NCBI GenBank assembly: GCA_029783825.1
Contig: JAREIK010005380.1
Location: 1-64,000, forward strand
DNA: 64,000 nucleotides
Reading direction: 5' to 3'
Source of the DNA: Sapria himalayana
Lineage: Eukaryota > Streptophyta > Magnoliopsida > Malpighiales > Rafflesiaceae
In this document: piece by piece, positions 1-10,767 of the stretch
Numbering within the stretch: the first letter of the stretch is position 1
How the letters are laid out: every line of letters begins with the position of its first letter
Program-made: the position numbers and the translations under genes
Notes under the pieces: generated by a model
Told to the model about the DNA's origin: nothing
The model's input: only the letters and a program-made list of their open reading frames with translations
Databases searched by the model: none

Positions 1-2340
1 AATAAAGTTGATTAGCCAAACAAAATAATCTCTGGTAGTCATGTCAGAAACTTATTGTGACATTATTATAATGTCTAATTTTTAGGATTAGAGAATATCT
101 CAAAAGCTCGTTGAGGGATAGTTTCTTATCCAACATAATTCCGTAAGTATATTGATCGTACAAGTAGTATAGCAGACTTTTTTCCAAATAACAATAATAG
201 TGATTATATATGCACCTTGATCAAACAATAGTGTACCAACTATTGATCTAGTCAGAAAAAAAAAATATTTTTTTTGGAAATAATCTTAGATTATGGGGTT
301 GGTAATTTTATTATGCATAATAACCTATCTAATTTATTTTGTTATTATTATTCATCATTACAAAATAAATGTTGGATTATTATGTAAATGTTCTAGTGCC
401 GTATTGGCATAAAAGATGGTTTTCATCTATTTGATCCTCTCCATTGATGGTTCCCTCATAAAAATCTTTTGAGTATTTTATCACTAAAAAAAATTATTCA
501 TGTCTGAGAGTCATTCACAATTCTTTACCTCTAACACAACTCATCGACTACCTTTCTTTGTTGCTTAGTATATAAATTATTATTCTCTAACCTCATGGGT
601 CATAAAGAAGTGAATTATTTGGAATTAAAAGTGTTTATAATTTTAGCTTTATAAGTATCATACTCATGATAATTAATATATGTTTTCTCTCAAATATCAC
701 CAGTAGGAGTTAAATGAAAGAATGTAACTCACATGATCACCACATTTTGAGTCACCTCAACTCATCCATATCTCATGGCTTACTCATCATCAACTACCAT
801 GATGACATGGGACTTACACACTAAATTTAAAACTCTTATAAAATATTTAATAAAACCCCCACATCAATTGAGGATTAGTTCATATTGGATATATATAATG
901 GGATTGGTCTATAAAAGTATTCATATTTTTGATTTCATGAGCATCATACTCACATGATTAATTTTCCCTCAAAGTAAGGTTTTGTTATATAAGTTTGCCT
1001 CTCGCATCACTTTTAGAAGGGCTATCACTTCCTTACTTTATTTATGTATGATTGTGTTTTATGACTTACCTATTACTATTTATCATAATAATATACAAAA
1101 ATATACTAACAGTAAAATTTTAATTTTATTTTTAAATAAAAATAATATGACAACTATTTTGCCGGATATTAGAAAAGATTTTAGTTGAGATAATTTAGCT
1201 GACCTTAATTTAGTTTCAAACATAAAATTCATTAATTATTTATCTATCACCTAAAATAAAATACACTAATACACGACATTAATTAATCAGATGTTAAAGA
1301 AAAAATTATATGAGATAATTTGAAATATATCATATAAAACTTTTGATTCCCAGTAGTAACCCTCAAAAGTATATGGAAATTAAAATTCTAAACCCATAAT
1401 TTTAATTTGTGTAACTCATATATGCCCCTAGGTGATAGTGAGAATTTATATACTCCATTTAGAATTTATGGTTGTACATTGTATCACTACTTTGCTCTTG
1501 AAGCTCCACAAAAGTTGAGCAATTTTTTATCCAAAAGAATAGTTTTTTCACCTCTTTGTTCACGTCGTCACTCCTCTTTTTTTTTTGGCTTTATGTTCTT
1601 TTATACTTAAACAATTGTGTCCGTTTTTTAAGTAGGAAGGCGTGGTGTTATGGAAGAGTCACAATTTTCGCTTTGTCTTTATGTAACACAAAGTTACAGT
1701 ACTAGAGAATAATCATGGTTTTGATCTCTTTCTTATTTAGGTTTGTTACGACAATAAAAATATCCATGGCTCATGCAATTCCTTTCTATAATATAAAGTT
1801 TTAGTATTAAAAATGACTATGAGTCATATAGTTCTACTATGTAGAAATAGAGGTGTCAAATAGGTCTTGTCATATCGAAATGACTTATTTTTTAGGCCCA
1901 ACTGGAACAACATTCCATGCAAGTGGGCAGCCCAGCATAGCCCACTGGCATGTCTTTTTCATCGGTTGTGTTGGGTCATGCCAAGTCGAGTCAAGCCTAG
2001 CCAAGCTAGCTTGAAATGTTGTGCCTCGTGGCTGACATGAGACTGGTCTAGGGATGTCTCTAAACTGTGTCATGTCATTCCAGGCATAGCTAAATCATGT
2101 TGTGCCCCGTGCCTTACTTCGGCCGCTTGACGTAGTCGACACCTCTAACTCTAACACGAAATCATGGCAATAAGTATTTGTCATGACTCATGCATTTTTA
2201 CTATGTAACCTAAAGTCACACTAGGAATAGCCTCAATTTTGGTTTTTTTTGGAGCAAAGAATTATAATTTTAGAAATAGTCACAACTCAGATAAATACTT
2301 TTTGTAACTCTCTATATCCAAAAGTGATGGTGCTAAAAAA
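1..2340 (-). repeat. Inverted copy of the LTR-like block of the large repeat unit
   Basis: Read on the reverse strand, this stretch matches 42.64-45.01 kb and 55.86-58.26 kb nearly end to end. Shared landmarks include the segment at 1-60 (reverse of 44.97-45.02 kb), a short decayed reading frame at 775-957 whose peptide resembles reverse-strand 44,068-44,250, and another at 1,407-1,610 resembling reverse-strand 43,389-43,592 and 56,706-56,912. The shared frames are full of substitutions and encode nothing I recognise, so I treat them as non-coding. The block is one of the long direct repeats flanking gypsy gag-protease remnants elsewhere in the window; here the window edge cuts off whatever lies beyond it. 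Confidence 0.7.
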
Positions 2341-3310
2341 ATTATGACTTATGTTAAGATATATATTAGTATATATACTCATATATATCACTATATTTCT
2401 AAACATTTTTAAAAACTTATATATTTAAATCTATCTATATAAATGTTTTTAAAAACATACATATATAAGCATATATATATATATATATAATGTATACATA
2501 TAAACCTATATATGTAAACTTATATATATACATGTATATATAATCTTAATTATATGCGTGTGCGTGTTTGTGTGTATATGTGTATTTATATGTATAACTA
2601 TATAATATATATAAACCTATTTATATAAGCTATTATTATATATGTATTTATATAACCTTAAATTTATGTGTGTGTGTGTGTTGATATATATGTTTCTATA
2701 TACATTTATATAGATTTATATAATTATATATATGTTTATTTAATTATATATGTTTAGATTTAAACAATATAATTTTATAAACTTTTATATATATATATAT
2801 ATATATTAAAATGAACATATTTTTTGTGTCTAAGTTATAAACATAAGATTTTCATATACTAGGATTGAATTTATTAACATCCTTAATGTAAACTTTTTTG
2901 CAAGTGAACATTTCAAAAAAAAAAAAATAGTGTTTCAATTTGATGAGAAGAGAATAGGGGAATAGAAATTATATAACAACCATGATTTATGTGACATGCG
3001 AGGAGAAAAGGAGACTGGTTTTTTTTTTTTTTTGTATAATTTTTTTTTGGTGGTATTAAATACTTCTAGTGGAAGTTTAGGTTTCAAAGAGAAAATAATT
3101 CTTTTTTTTAATTTGGGTGGAAGCGGAGCCACATATCCGTTTGCTTTTATTTGTGCATCATGCCTAAACAATAAAAAAAAATTTAAAAATGATTTATAAC
3201 ATTCAATTCATTAGGATGTGCCGATGTGACATATCAAACCCGGTCTGTCCCAAGCAAAGTAATTGGGGCTCTAATTATAAATCCATCCCATATGAATCCC
3301 ACATTTAGCG
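2341..3310 (-). repeat. Microsatellite-rich block, inverted and internally shortened copy
   Basis: Reverse-strand match to the two ends of the microsatellite-rich block at 39.86-42.64 kb; the middle part is missing. It contains (AT)n and (TG)n tracts at about 2,475-2,700. A conserved island at 2,820-3,300 matches, reversed, the start of the block near 12.42-12.88 kb, 39.86-40.2 kb and 53.26-53.59 kb. Open frames here (for example 2,935-3,171 and 2,996-3,199) are low-complexity and not genes. Confidence 0.6.
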
Positions 3311-4694
3311 CAATTTGGTAAAATTATCAACCAAAATGATTTAATATCATGTTCAATCTGTGATATAATTATTCACCCTTGCTTTTCCTCCATTTTGCAT
3401 CTCTCCTCCCACCACCTCCACTTGACCTTCTTCCTCTTTCCTAGTCTATGATTCTCCTGTATCCTTATTTTAGAGATTATCAGCCTCTTCTCATTTTTTA
3501 AAAATTAAATTTGTTGTAATATTTAACCCCATTCGAACGAGTATCTGGTATTGCTGCTGCATTTGTCAACAATTTATTAGCCTGTGCAGAAGAATTTTCT
3601 AAAAATTTTATGAATTTACTTTTTCTTGTAAAGTCATTAAAATTCTAATAATTAATAACTAAAATTTTATATTTTATATTTAAAAATTGTTTAAATTAAC
3701 TAAATGTTTTAATTTTTTATATAGGTTAATGACTCACCATAACTCTGAGTTCATTACATTAGCATAGTTTTATTGATTTAAAAACCTTAATTGACTCCAC
3801 AAATTTCAACAATGAAATGTATATTTTTTATTAATTAATAAATATTATAATTAAATTTTTTATTTCTTTTGGGTTATCATTCATCCCAACTTGTTTATCT
3901 AAGTTGTTTCATTCAAGGAAAGTTAGAGATTGACTATATAAGCCATATAAAAGATCAATTTGACATGAATTTATTTGTTTCCTATTCTTCTTGGAGAAAT
4001 GTAACAATTATTTTCCACGGAATATGTTAGGCAATTTTGATTCTATATTTGTGATATATGACAACAGAAATAGCAAATGATATTATCAGCAATTACAATA
4101 AAATCATGGTTGAATCAAAAATGAAATATCACAAACAAGTATTTCATTAGTTCAACACGACTAGCTATAATCACCAGAAAAAATGATTGTTTGCAGATTA
4201 AATCAAAAATTGTTCAAAATTCTTACTAGGTCACATAAACATAAAATTATGCAGAGAGGAAGAGATCAACAGTGTCACACCATGAAAAATAACAGCCCAA
4301 AAAATATAAAATAAATATAATTTATATTAATATAATTTTTTGTTTAATTAAAAAGAGTGGGTCGGATTACTTGGATGGGTTAGGCCCTTCTCCAAATTCT
4401 TCTGCTTGCTGACTGTGCAGTGGGATCTCTGTTAGTATTTTTGGCCTTTTAATATTTTCTTTGTATTTTTATAAAAATATAAAAAAAGAAATTTAGTTAT
4501 ACAAAACTGAATCAAAATAAATTAAATAAATCTGAATAATTTATTTTTCACCCTAATTTTCTTATTAGACAAGTTGATTGGGTCACTCCTTTACAGTGGC
4601 CATCATAGGCATACTTTATTATAAGCTAGAAACAAAAATACTAGTAACTAAAAATATTCTCATTAAATTCCATATACAATCCAATTATACCATC
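3311..4694. other. AT-rich stretch without recognised gene
   Basis: No coding motif, RNA gene or terminal repeat was recognised. Composition is strongly AT-rich, with many in-frame stops in all frames. Confidence 0.5.
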
Positions 4695-5925
4695 TCAAGT
4701 TGGCACAACAAAATTCTCACTATCCTATATGACATACCAAATAAAAAAGTTAAATGTTGCCAACAAAAAAAATATTTTTGCTTATAATATTATTGCTAGT
4801 ATATTTTTCCAACCAATTAAAATTTTTTCAAATACATATCATCTCAAATGATAATATACATATGTGTTTTGACTTAATGCAAAACTTTCGATAAATATTT
4901 TACTCTATAGTGCCATATATATATAAGTTATTATTATACATATTTGTAGCTTATATTTTCAAAGATACCACTATCCATCCAAAGGTGATATATATTTTTT
5001 GATACCAAGTGTTGGAAACAAGTGGGATCACCATGAAAATCAACACTCATTATATTTTTGTTAGTATAATTCTGTTAATGTTATATTTATGGTAGAATTG
5101 CTTATATAAGTTTGATAGTGATTAAAGAATAATATCATTCAGAGTATCATTATCAATCTCAGCTTCAATCATCTCTAATTCTAGAAAATTAATTAGTTTG
5201 AGAACATGATTATCCACTAGAGTGCTTTCAGTCATTGTAGTATTCATCACAATCATGGCTTATACGACTAGGAGAATGAGTCTTTTTCAAATATTTTAAA
5301 ATTTGACATGTCATGGGTAGTAGCTATGGACTGATGCTGATGGTAAAATATATATGATATTTGTAAGCCAAAATATATTATGTTCACATCCCATTAGCTA
5401 CCTTTTTCTCAAAAGATTTGGTTTCCTCATTAGTTTTCACTTAATAAGAATTTTACAGGCATATGAATACAAACTTATAGTTCTAGTTAGTTAAAACAAT
5501 GCTAAGATTTGTTTTCTAGTCTGTATAATTGGTTCCATTAAATTTATTCTCTTTGAAAATGGTGATGATCGAGTTGAAATATATTTTCCAAAATCATTTA
5601 CAATGAGATTATAAAGTTGTGTTGATAGGTGTGTTACAAGAGAGAAAATTCATTTAATATTACAAATACACAGAAATATCCATTTGTGTATAGATATTGT
5701 TTCAAAATTTAAAGAATTTTTAGAATTAAAACACCACTAAAATTTACACATTTATATTTACTGATAAAGCATAATTAAAAATAAATTAATCAATAATTTT
5801 TAATAGAATCATAAACAAGAGGACACAGTAAAAAATATAATTCATATTTTATTTGATCATATATCAATATTTGATGGGAGAACATATTGTATTATGGTAT
5901 CCAACTTGAGTTGGATGAGAATGAT
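4695..5925 (+). repeat. Inverted duplicate arm (partner at 25,905-27,265)
   Basis: The reverse complement of about 25,905-27,265 aligns along this whole stretch. Good landmarks are the passage near 4,700-4,860, the passage near 5,020-5,330 and the passage at 5,820-5,925, which is almost identical to reversed 25,920-25,985. Homology stops abruptly at about 5,925-5,930, where copia coding sequence begins. No coding function was recognised in either arm. It could be an old LTR or internal segment of an unidentified element. Confidence 0.65.
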
Positions 5926-5930
5926 CTACA

Positions 5931-6170
5931 AAAGAATGGTGATATTGATGTTCAATCAATTCGTTCAACTAATAATTTAGTATATTTATTTACCAATACT
6001 CTACCTACTACAACATTTGAAAGGCTAGTTCATAGCATTGGAATACATAGGCTCAGAGATTTAAAGTGATGTTTTATATTATATTTTTTTTTCTTCACCA
6101 TGGTTTTATCCAACAGGGTTTTCCTGGTAAGGTTTTTAATGAGGCAGTATCATGGACATCTAAGGGAGAG
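5931..6170 (+). pseudogene. Ty1/copia polyprotein tail (end of RNase H) plus 3' untranslated stub
   Basis: The frame reads through a peptide ending HSIGIHRLRDLK before a TGA at 6,067-6,069. This is the characteristic C-terminus of plant copia polyproteins, with the segment GDIDVQSIRS followed by LFTNTLPTTTFERL where families usually have a DLFTK...LP...F core. Only about 45 codons survive; everything upstream was lost at the junction near 5,930. The following 100 bases end in a purine-rich stretch (AAGGGAGAG, about 6,163-6,171) in the place expected for a polypurine tract, directly before a candidate LTR. Family assignment rests on known plant copia C-termini; element lineage is not determined. 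Confidence 0.75.
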
Positions 6171-6172
6171 TA

Positions 6173-6476
6173 TTATGAATAATATTATGGATGTATAAAC
6201 TCTCCTTTAATCTCTTGACTATTAATATTCTTGTGACTTTTATTATTCATAGATTAATATGTATTAATTGGCATGTATTAATATGTATTCATTGGTATAT
6301 TTATTTGTGTATTGATGTATATATTTATTGACGTATTTATACACACAGTATCATATCCATGTATTAAACCTTATAAATAGGGAGCATTTGTATGAGTCAA
6401 TATATACTTAAAGGAATAAGAAATCTCTCTAATATTTCTCCTATATCTTTCACTCTCTTGTCATTCTATTTTATAA
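6173..6476 (+). mobile_element. Candidate 3' LTR of the truncated copia element
   Basis: This sequence begins immediately after the polypurine-like tract and carries a good TATA box (TATAAATA, 6,372-6,379) about 100 bases before its end, as expected for a plant LTR promoter. It ends where homology to the large repeat unit resumes (about 6,481). There is no second LTR copy in the window, so both ends are approximate and inferred from position only. Confidence 0.5.
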
Positions 6477-6480
6477 TATT

Positions 6481-7670
6481 TTAAATTATTTCATATGAAT
6501 TCCTCCTCAATGTTAGGCTAAATTGAGATTTATATTTGGTGTATTTTATTTCTTATGATGGATATATAATTGATAGATTTTATGTTTGATTTGTATTGTG
6601 ATTTGAACTGATAAATGTAATTATTATTTAGAATTAAAATTAGGATTTTACTATTAGTATATTTATGCAAAATAACATAATAGATGGTGACACATAAGCC
6701 ATAAATCACATTCGTGCAAAATAAAAATAAAGTAATAACTCTTTCAAAAGTGATGTATGAAATAAACTTATACATCAAAACTCAACGTTGAGACAAATTT
6801 AATCATGTGAGTATGTAGCTTAAGAAGTCAATCCAATATAAATATCTTAGATAAACTCTCTTAATTGATACGAGAGTTTGTCTAAAATGTTTCTTAGAGT
6901 TTTACATTAGTGTGGGTGTCATGTGTCATCGTGATGAATAATGATAGCCAAACTATATGATACAAATGAGTGGAGGTGACTCTTAAGGTGATGATAATTT
7001 TCTGAGTTATTTTTTATCGGATGACTCATACTCGTGAGATTTGAGAGAAGACTTTAATTATCACAATATGAAACTTTGAAAACTAAGAGTAAATATTTTT
7101 AATATCATATAAGTTCATCACTTTATAATATATGAGATCAAAGATTAAGAATATATATACTAAGCAACCATCAAAGACAATTGATGAGTTAACTAAAAGA
7201 TGTGGAATTAAAAATGAATCTCGAGCAGAGATAATTTATTATTTTATGCTAATGTGCCAATGAGATAGCTATGAGAAAACCTTTTATTGAGGAAGACTCA
7301 ATAAATGAAAACCACCTTTTAAGCCAGAAAGCACTAGAATTTTTTTTACAATAATCTAACTTTAAATATATAATCAATAATAATAAAAATTAGACAATTT
7401 TGATAGGTCAATATACATAAAGAAATGACAAACCCAAGATTCTAAAAATGTCATTAGAAACATAGTTTATCTTTCAGATTAGAATAACAAATGACTTACT
7501 ATTAATTGATCAAACTACTTATATAATTTCTATGAGATCTATATATGGACAAAAATTAACTTTACTTACATAGCCCATATACTTGACCTATATTGAATGA
7601 AAGACACTCATCCAATATACTTTTAAAATATTATTTAATTTTAAAAACTAGACATAATAAAGTCATAACA
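6481..7670. repeat. LTR-like block of the large repeat unit (partial)
   Basis: Closely matches 49.21-50.41 kb in the same orientation and, more distantly, 43.8-44.98 kb. It ends with AATAAAGTCATAACA at 7,656-7,670, the same terminus as the block at 48,134-50,414. The left part of the block is absent, cut off at the junction with the copia LTR. The minus-strand frame at 6,530-6,778 is a decayed relic shared by the copies, not a gene. Confidence 0.65.
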
Positions 7671-8262
7671 CTTCCTATGAGAAATTAAGACCACTATATT
7701 GAATATTAATAAGGAATTTCAACTTAAGCTCTCTTTATTATCTTACTTTTGCTTGGGTACATTGCTTCCTTCTCTCTTTTCTCTTGTATTCAGTATGTGC
7801 ATGCTAGTTTTTCTCTCATTAACTTAGTTTGCACATAGCCCATCTCTAATATAATGTGGTTTTTGAATAAAGCAAGCATTAGCTAAATGGCCTGCACATT
7901 GCACAAAGCTCACATAGTAGAGAAGACTCGCTTAATTTTTGCCAAAATTTTTCCCAACCCCAATCTTGGAATGTTAAGACTCCATTTCTATGAAAGTTAA
8001 ACATATATAGACATATAATATCTATACACAGACACACACTCACTCACTCACTCACAATATTGTTGTATATATAATTTATGTGAGGGATGGAGGATCAAAT
8101 AACAACCTTACACAATTTTTTTATGTATTGAGCAGTATAATATATGCAGGGGAAAGAGTATATTATTCCCACTAAATAAATAAGTTTCTCTGATATGTTA
8201 TCAAACAAAAAGCCAATTTCACATGCTAACAAATTGTAATACCAGTAGTCAATGGAACCTTA
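7671..8262. repeat. Unit spacer between LTR-like block and Harbinger element
   Basis: Direct match to 50.41-51.17 kb and to 17.22-17.59 kb, including an ATTGTTGTATAT landmark and a short CACT microsatellite at about 8,036-8,054. No gene seen. Confidence 0.55.
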
Positions 8263-9069
8263 GAGAAACTCCAAAGGAAGTTTTTATCAGGGGTGTCATC
8301 CCTGTAACTCTGAAATGGCACCCAAACCACAAAAAACAATGCATCAACAGAGATGTATCAAAGTTAACAAAATGTCATTCATGAAAGTGGAGTGTCATAT
8401 TTGGCAACTTTAGAGAGAGATGCAGAAGGATGCAAAATCATCGTTGATGGCTCTTGTGCATCTCAATGGCTATTATATTATAATATCTTTACAAATATAG
8501 AGATTCAGATGGAAACAAACTTACCTCGAATTCTTGCCTTTGAAACCCTAGCTTTCCTGAATCTGTAAGTTTTTTTGAACCTTAGCCCGAACCCTAGCCA
8601 TTGTTGTCATTTTGCAGAAAGCCATCGTAGAAAGGGAGGAAGAGTAAGAAAGGAACAAGGAGGAAGAGAGCCATTGTGCAAAGAGCCGTTATGTGAAAAG
8701 AGGAATAGGAAGAAATAGAGAAGGAGAAGGAAGTGGAAGAAATCCAAACATAAAAAATGGTGTTTGCCTTCTCTCAATTCAAATTTTGATTTTTAAATTA
8801 AAATATATAAATTACATTAATTAACTTGATTATAAATTTTATATTTTTATAAATTGCTCATTTTTTAAATTGATTATAATTTTTTATGAAATAAATTGCT
8901 CATATTTTAAATTGACAAATTGATTTTTTTAGATTTAAATTGATAAATTGATAATTCTTTAAATTAATTAAAAATTTTATAATTTATAGATTTATCTGTA
9001 TACTTTATAAATTGTTCATTCTTTAAATTGATTATAATTTTTTTTTGTAAATAGATTTGCAACATGATG

Positions 9070-10530
9070 GTTCTTTAACTTGTTTGCTTATAAATGACAC
9101 CGATTTATATGATGATAGTGATACTATTTAGAGCAATCTCATAGTATTGGCTCCAGTACAAAATGAAGTGGTTTCAAGATTGAGAATATCACAAAGGACA
9201 AAGAACTTCTCTGTGTAAGAAGATAAAATAATGAGAGAATTATGTTTTGGTGCACTGACCAAAAGATATTTAAAAAAAATTAACCAATCTTTTAATATTT
9301 CAAAAAAAATGCACCAAACTATTAATAAATTAAAATGCAGGGCACTCAAATACATTAATCATAAAATACCATCGCCCCTCTTCCCTTTCCATTGCCCTTG
9401 CCCTTGCCCAGCGAGCTCCATCGTGGAGCTCGAGGAGCTCGTGGAGAGGGCGAGAGGAGAGGGGTGAAAAGAGAGGGGCGAGGGCGAGGGCAAGGAGAGA
9501 GGGGTGAGGGTGAGGGCGACGGCAAGGGCGAGGGGCGAGGATGAGAAAAAGGGGAGTGGGGCTAGTGTAGTTTAGGTTTAATGAATTTGAGTGCCATGAA
9601 TTTTAATTTATTATTAATTTGGTGCATTTTTTGAAATATTAAAAATTAGGTTACTTTTTTTAAAAAATATTTTTTTTGGTGCACCAAAATACAATTCCCA
9701 CTAAATAAATTATGTCTACATGGATTAATAAGAGTAAAGATGAAATTATTGGGAATAAACAATAAGGTGGTGTATTCTGGCAAAAAATATTATAATACTT
9801 AGCACTTCATAGTGACAATCATGAAGAGCATTCTCAATCTTCTATTAAAAGTCATTGGACTAATATAAATGCAAAATACATCAAATTTATTGGGTTAATA
9901 GTCAAATTGAAAGATTTTGATAAAGTGGATATACCGAGCAAAATAATGTAAGATTTAAACTTTTAATCTAGACACTATTATGTTTTGATATTTGAACTAT
10001 TAATTGAATAATTTCAAATATTTTTCAAGTTGATGAAGCAAAAGAAACATTTGCTCAGTTAATTGGAAAAACATTTCAATACAAGCATTGTTGGAATATA
10101 TTGAAAATGGAGCAGAAATGGACTTATAATATGACAAGCAATGGAGTTAACTACTGAATCAAATCATATTGAATCTTGCTATTTAACTACATATTTAGAG
10201 GATGACATTGAACCTTCGTCCACTCCCAACCTCGATATGCCATTGTGCAGAAAGGCTTCAAAGAAACAACTTAAAATATCACTAGATAATCACAGCTAGA
10301 ATGAAAGAATGAAAATGAATCAACAAAAAGTTGAGCAAAACAAGAAAATTTATGCTCAACACGAGATAGAATTGGAGCAACATCATAAACAATTAAAAAT
10401 TGAAGAAAGACAGCTACAATAAATTAAAATGAAAAATGAAATAAAAATTATGGAAACTGATAGTACTTGCATGGACCCAATTTCTACAACATATTGGAAT
10501 ACCATGAAGATAGGAAATATGAAAAAACAA
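9070..10530 (+). pseudogene. Harbinger-type ORF1: Myb/SANT-like plus NAM-associated C-terminal domain, broken
   Basis: Decayed frames read RTKNFSV just before the MITE, then WINKSKDEIIGN, SSIKSHWTNIN, and downstream FQYKHCWNILKMEQKW. These match the order of a plant protein family (Pfam NAM-associated, often misnamed glutathione S-transferase T3-like), where a Myb/trihelix-like domain with WLNISKDPIIG and SLKSRWxxIN is followed by HCWxxL...KW and a basic, glutamine-rich coiled tail. The tail here (10,290-10,500) reads as such a segment ending MDPISTTYW. The MITE at 9,232-9,701 splits the first domain and there are stops and frameshifts on both sides. In Harbinger elements this kind of protein binds DNA and accompanies the transposase; that role is established knowledge, and it cannot function here. 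Confidence 0.7.
9232..9701. mobile_element. Foldback MITE with GC-rich, G-strand-biased core
   Basis: The two ends are inverted repeats of more than 100 bp. The left begins with a TTTTGGTGCAC motif and the right ends GGTGCACCAAAATACAATTC; both continue through TTTTTAATATTTCAAA and a segment containing GGCACTCAAAT. Flanks TAAAATAA (9,224-9,231) and TAAATAAA (9,702-9,709) are a degraded 8-bp target duplication; the sister copy at 52,136-52,553 has a perfect TAAATTAA pair. The centre (about 9,410-9,560) is a striking GC island with GAGCTC palindromes and repeated GGGCGAG runs. The 8-bp duplication fits hAT-type or Mutator-type elements; no transposase is present, so the superfamily is unresolved. 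Confidence 0.75.
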
Positions 10531-10584
10531 GGTTTTAAATATCATTATTTATTATATTATGATTATTTTTTAATTTGTAGTCAT

Positions 10585-10722
10585 TTATTATGTTGCAATT
10601 GGAATTCAGAAGATATCCTACCTGTCTTAATTACAAATTCAAAAGGTATCCTAGTTTGTAATCAATTATTATGTTGCAATTGGAATTTAAAAGATATCCT
10701 ACCTGTTTTAAATGAACAAAGT
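10585..10722 (+). repeat. 81-bp tandem duplication
   Basis: The motif TATTATGTTGCAATTGGAAT followed by GATATCCTACCTGT occurs twice, 81 bases apart (TGTTGCAATT at 10,591 and 10,672). A partial third ATCCTACCTGTCTTAATTAC lies at about 10,790-10,808. The open frame over it (to 10,731) is the 3' end of the ORF1 relic reading into the duplication. Confidence 0.75.
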
Positions 10723-10767
10723 GACATTTGACACCCCAATTTTGGAAACTCACTTTGGAATTGCTTA

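Larger units (their letters stand above)
8263..10764 (+). mobile_element. PIF/Harbinger-like element, no transposase seen
   Basis: A TTA sits at both ends (8,260-8,262 and 10,765-10,767), matching the 3-bp TTA/TAA target duplication of PIF/Harbinger elements. The termini are imperfect inverted repeats: the left starts GAGAAACTCCAAAGG and the right, reversed, starts GCAATTCCAAAG. Both continue to a GGGGTGTCA motif some 25 bases in. Inside lie an untranslated-looking leader with an AAACCCTAG motif near 8,543 and a decayed ORF1 of Myb/NAM-associated type, but no DDE nuclease. It is therefore a defective or non-autonomous copy of about 2.5 kb, 470 bp of which is a later MITE. A second copy starts at 51,171 and a third decayed one lies at about 17.59-18.57 kb. 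Confidence 0.6.

Noticed and set aside
1407..1610. 67-codon frame with recognisable relatives at reversed 43,389-43,592 and 56,706-56,912
   Set aside because: Shared only among copies of the LTR-like block, with frame-shifting differences; no known domain. Kept as a repeat landmark.
5887..6069. Possible small gene starting at 5,887
   Set aside because: The first dozen codons lie in an unrelated repeat arm and the rest is a copia C-terminal fragment, so it is a chance fusion.
9231..9467. 78-codon frame through the GC-rich core
   Set aside because: It runs across the MITE inverted repeat and core; no domain, and the sister copy has no equivalent frame.
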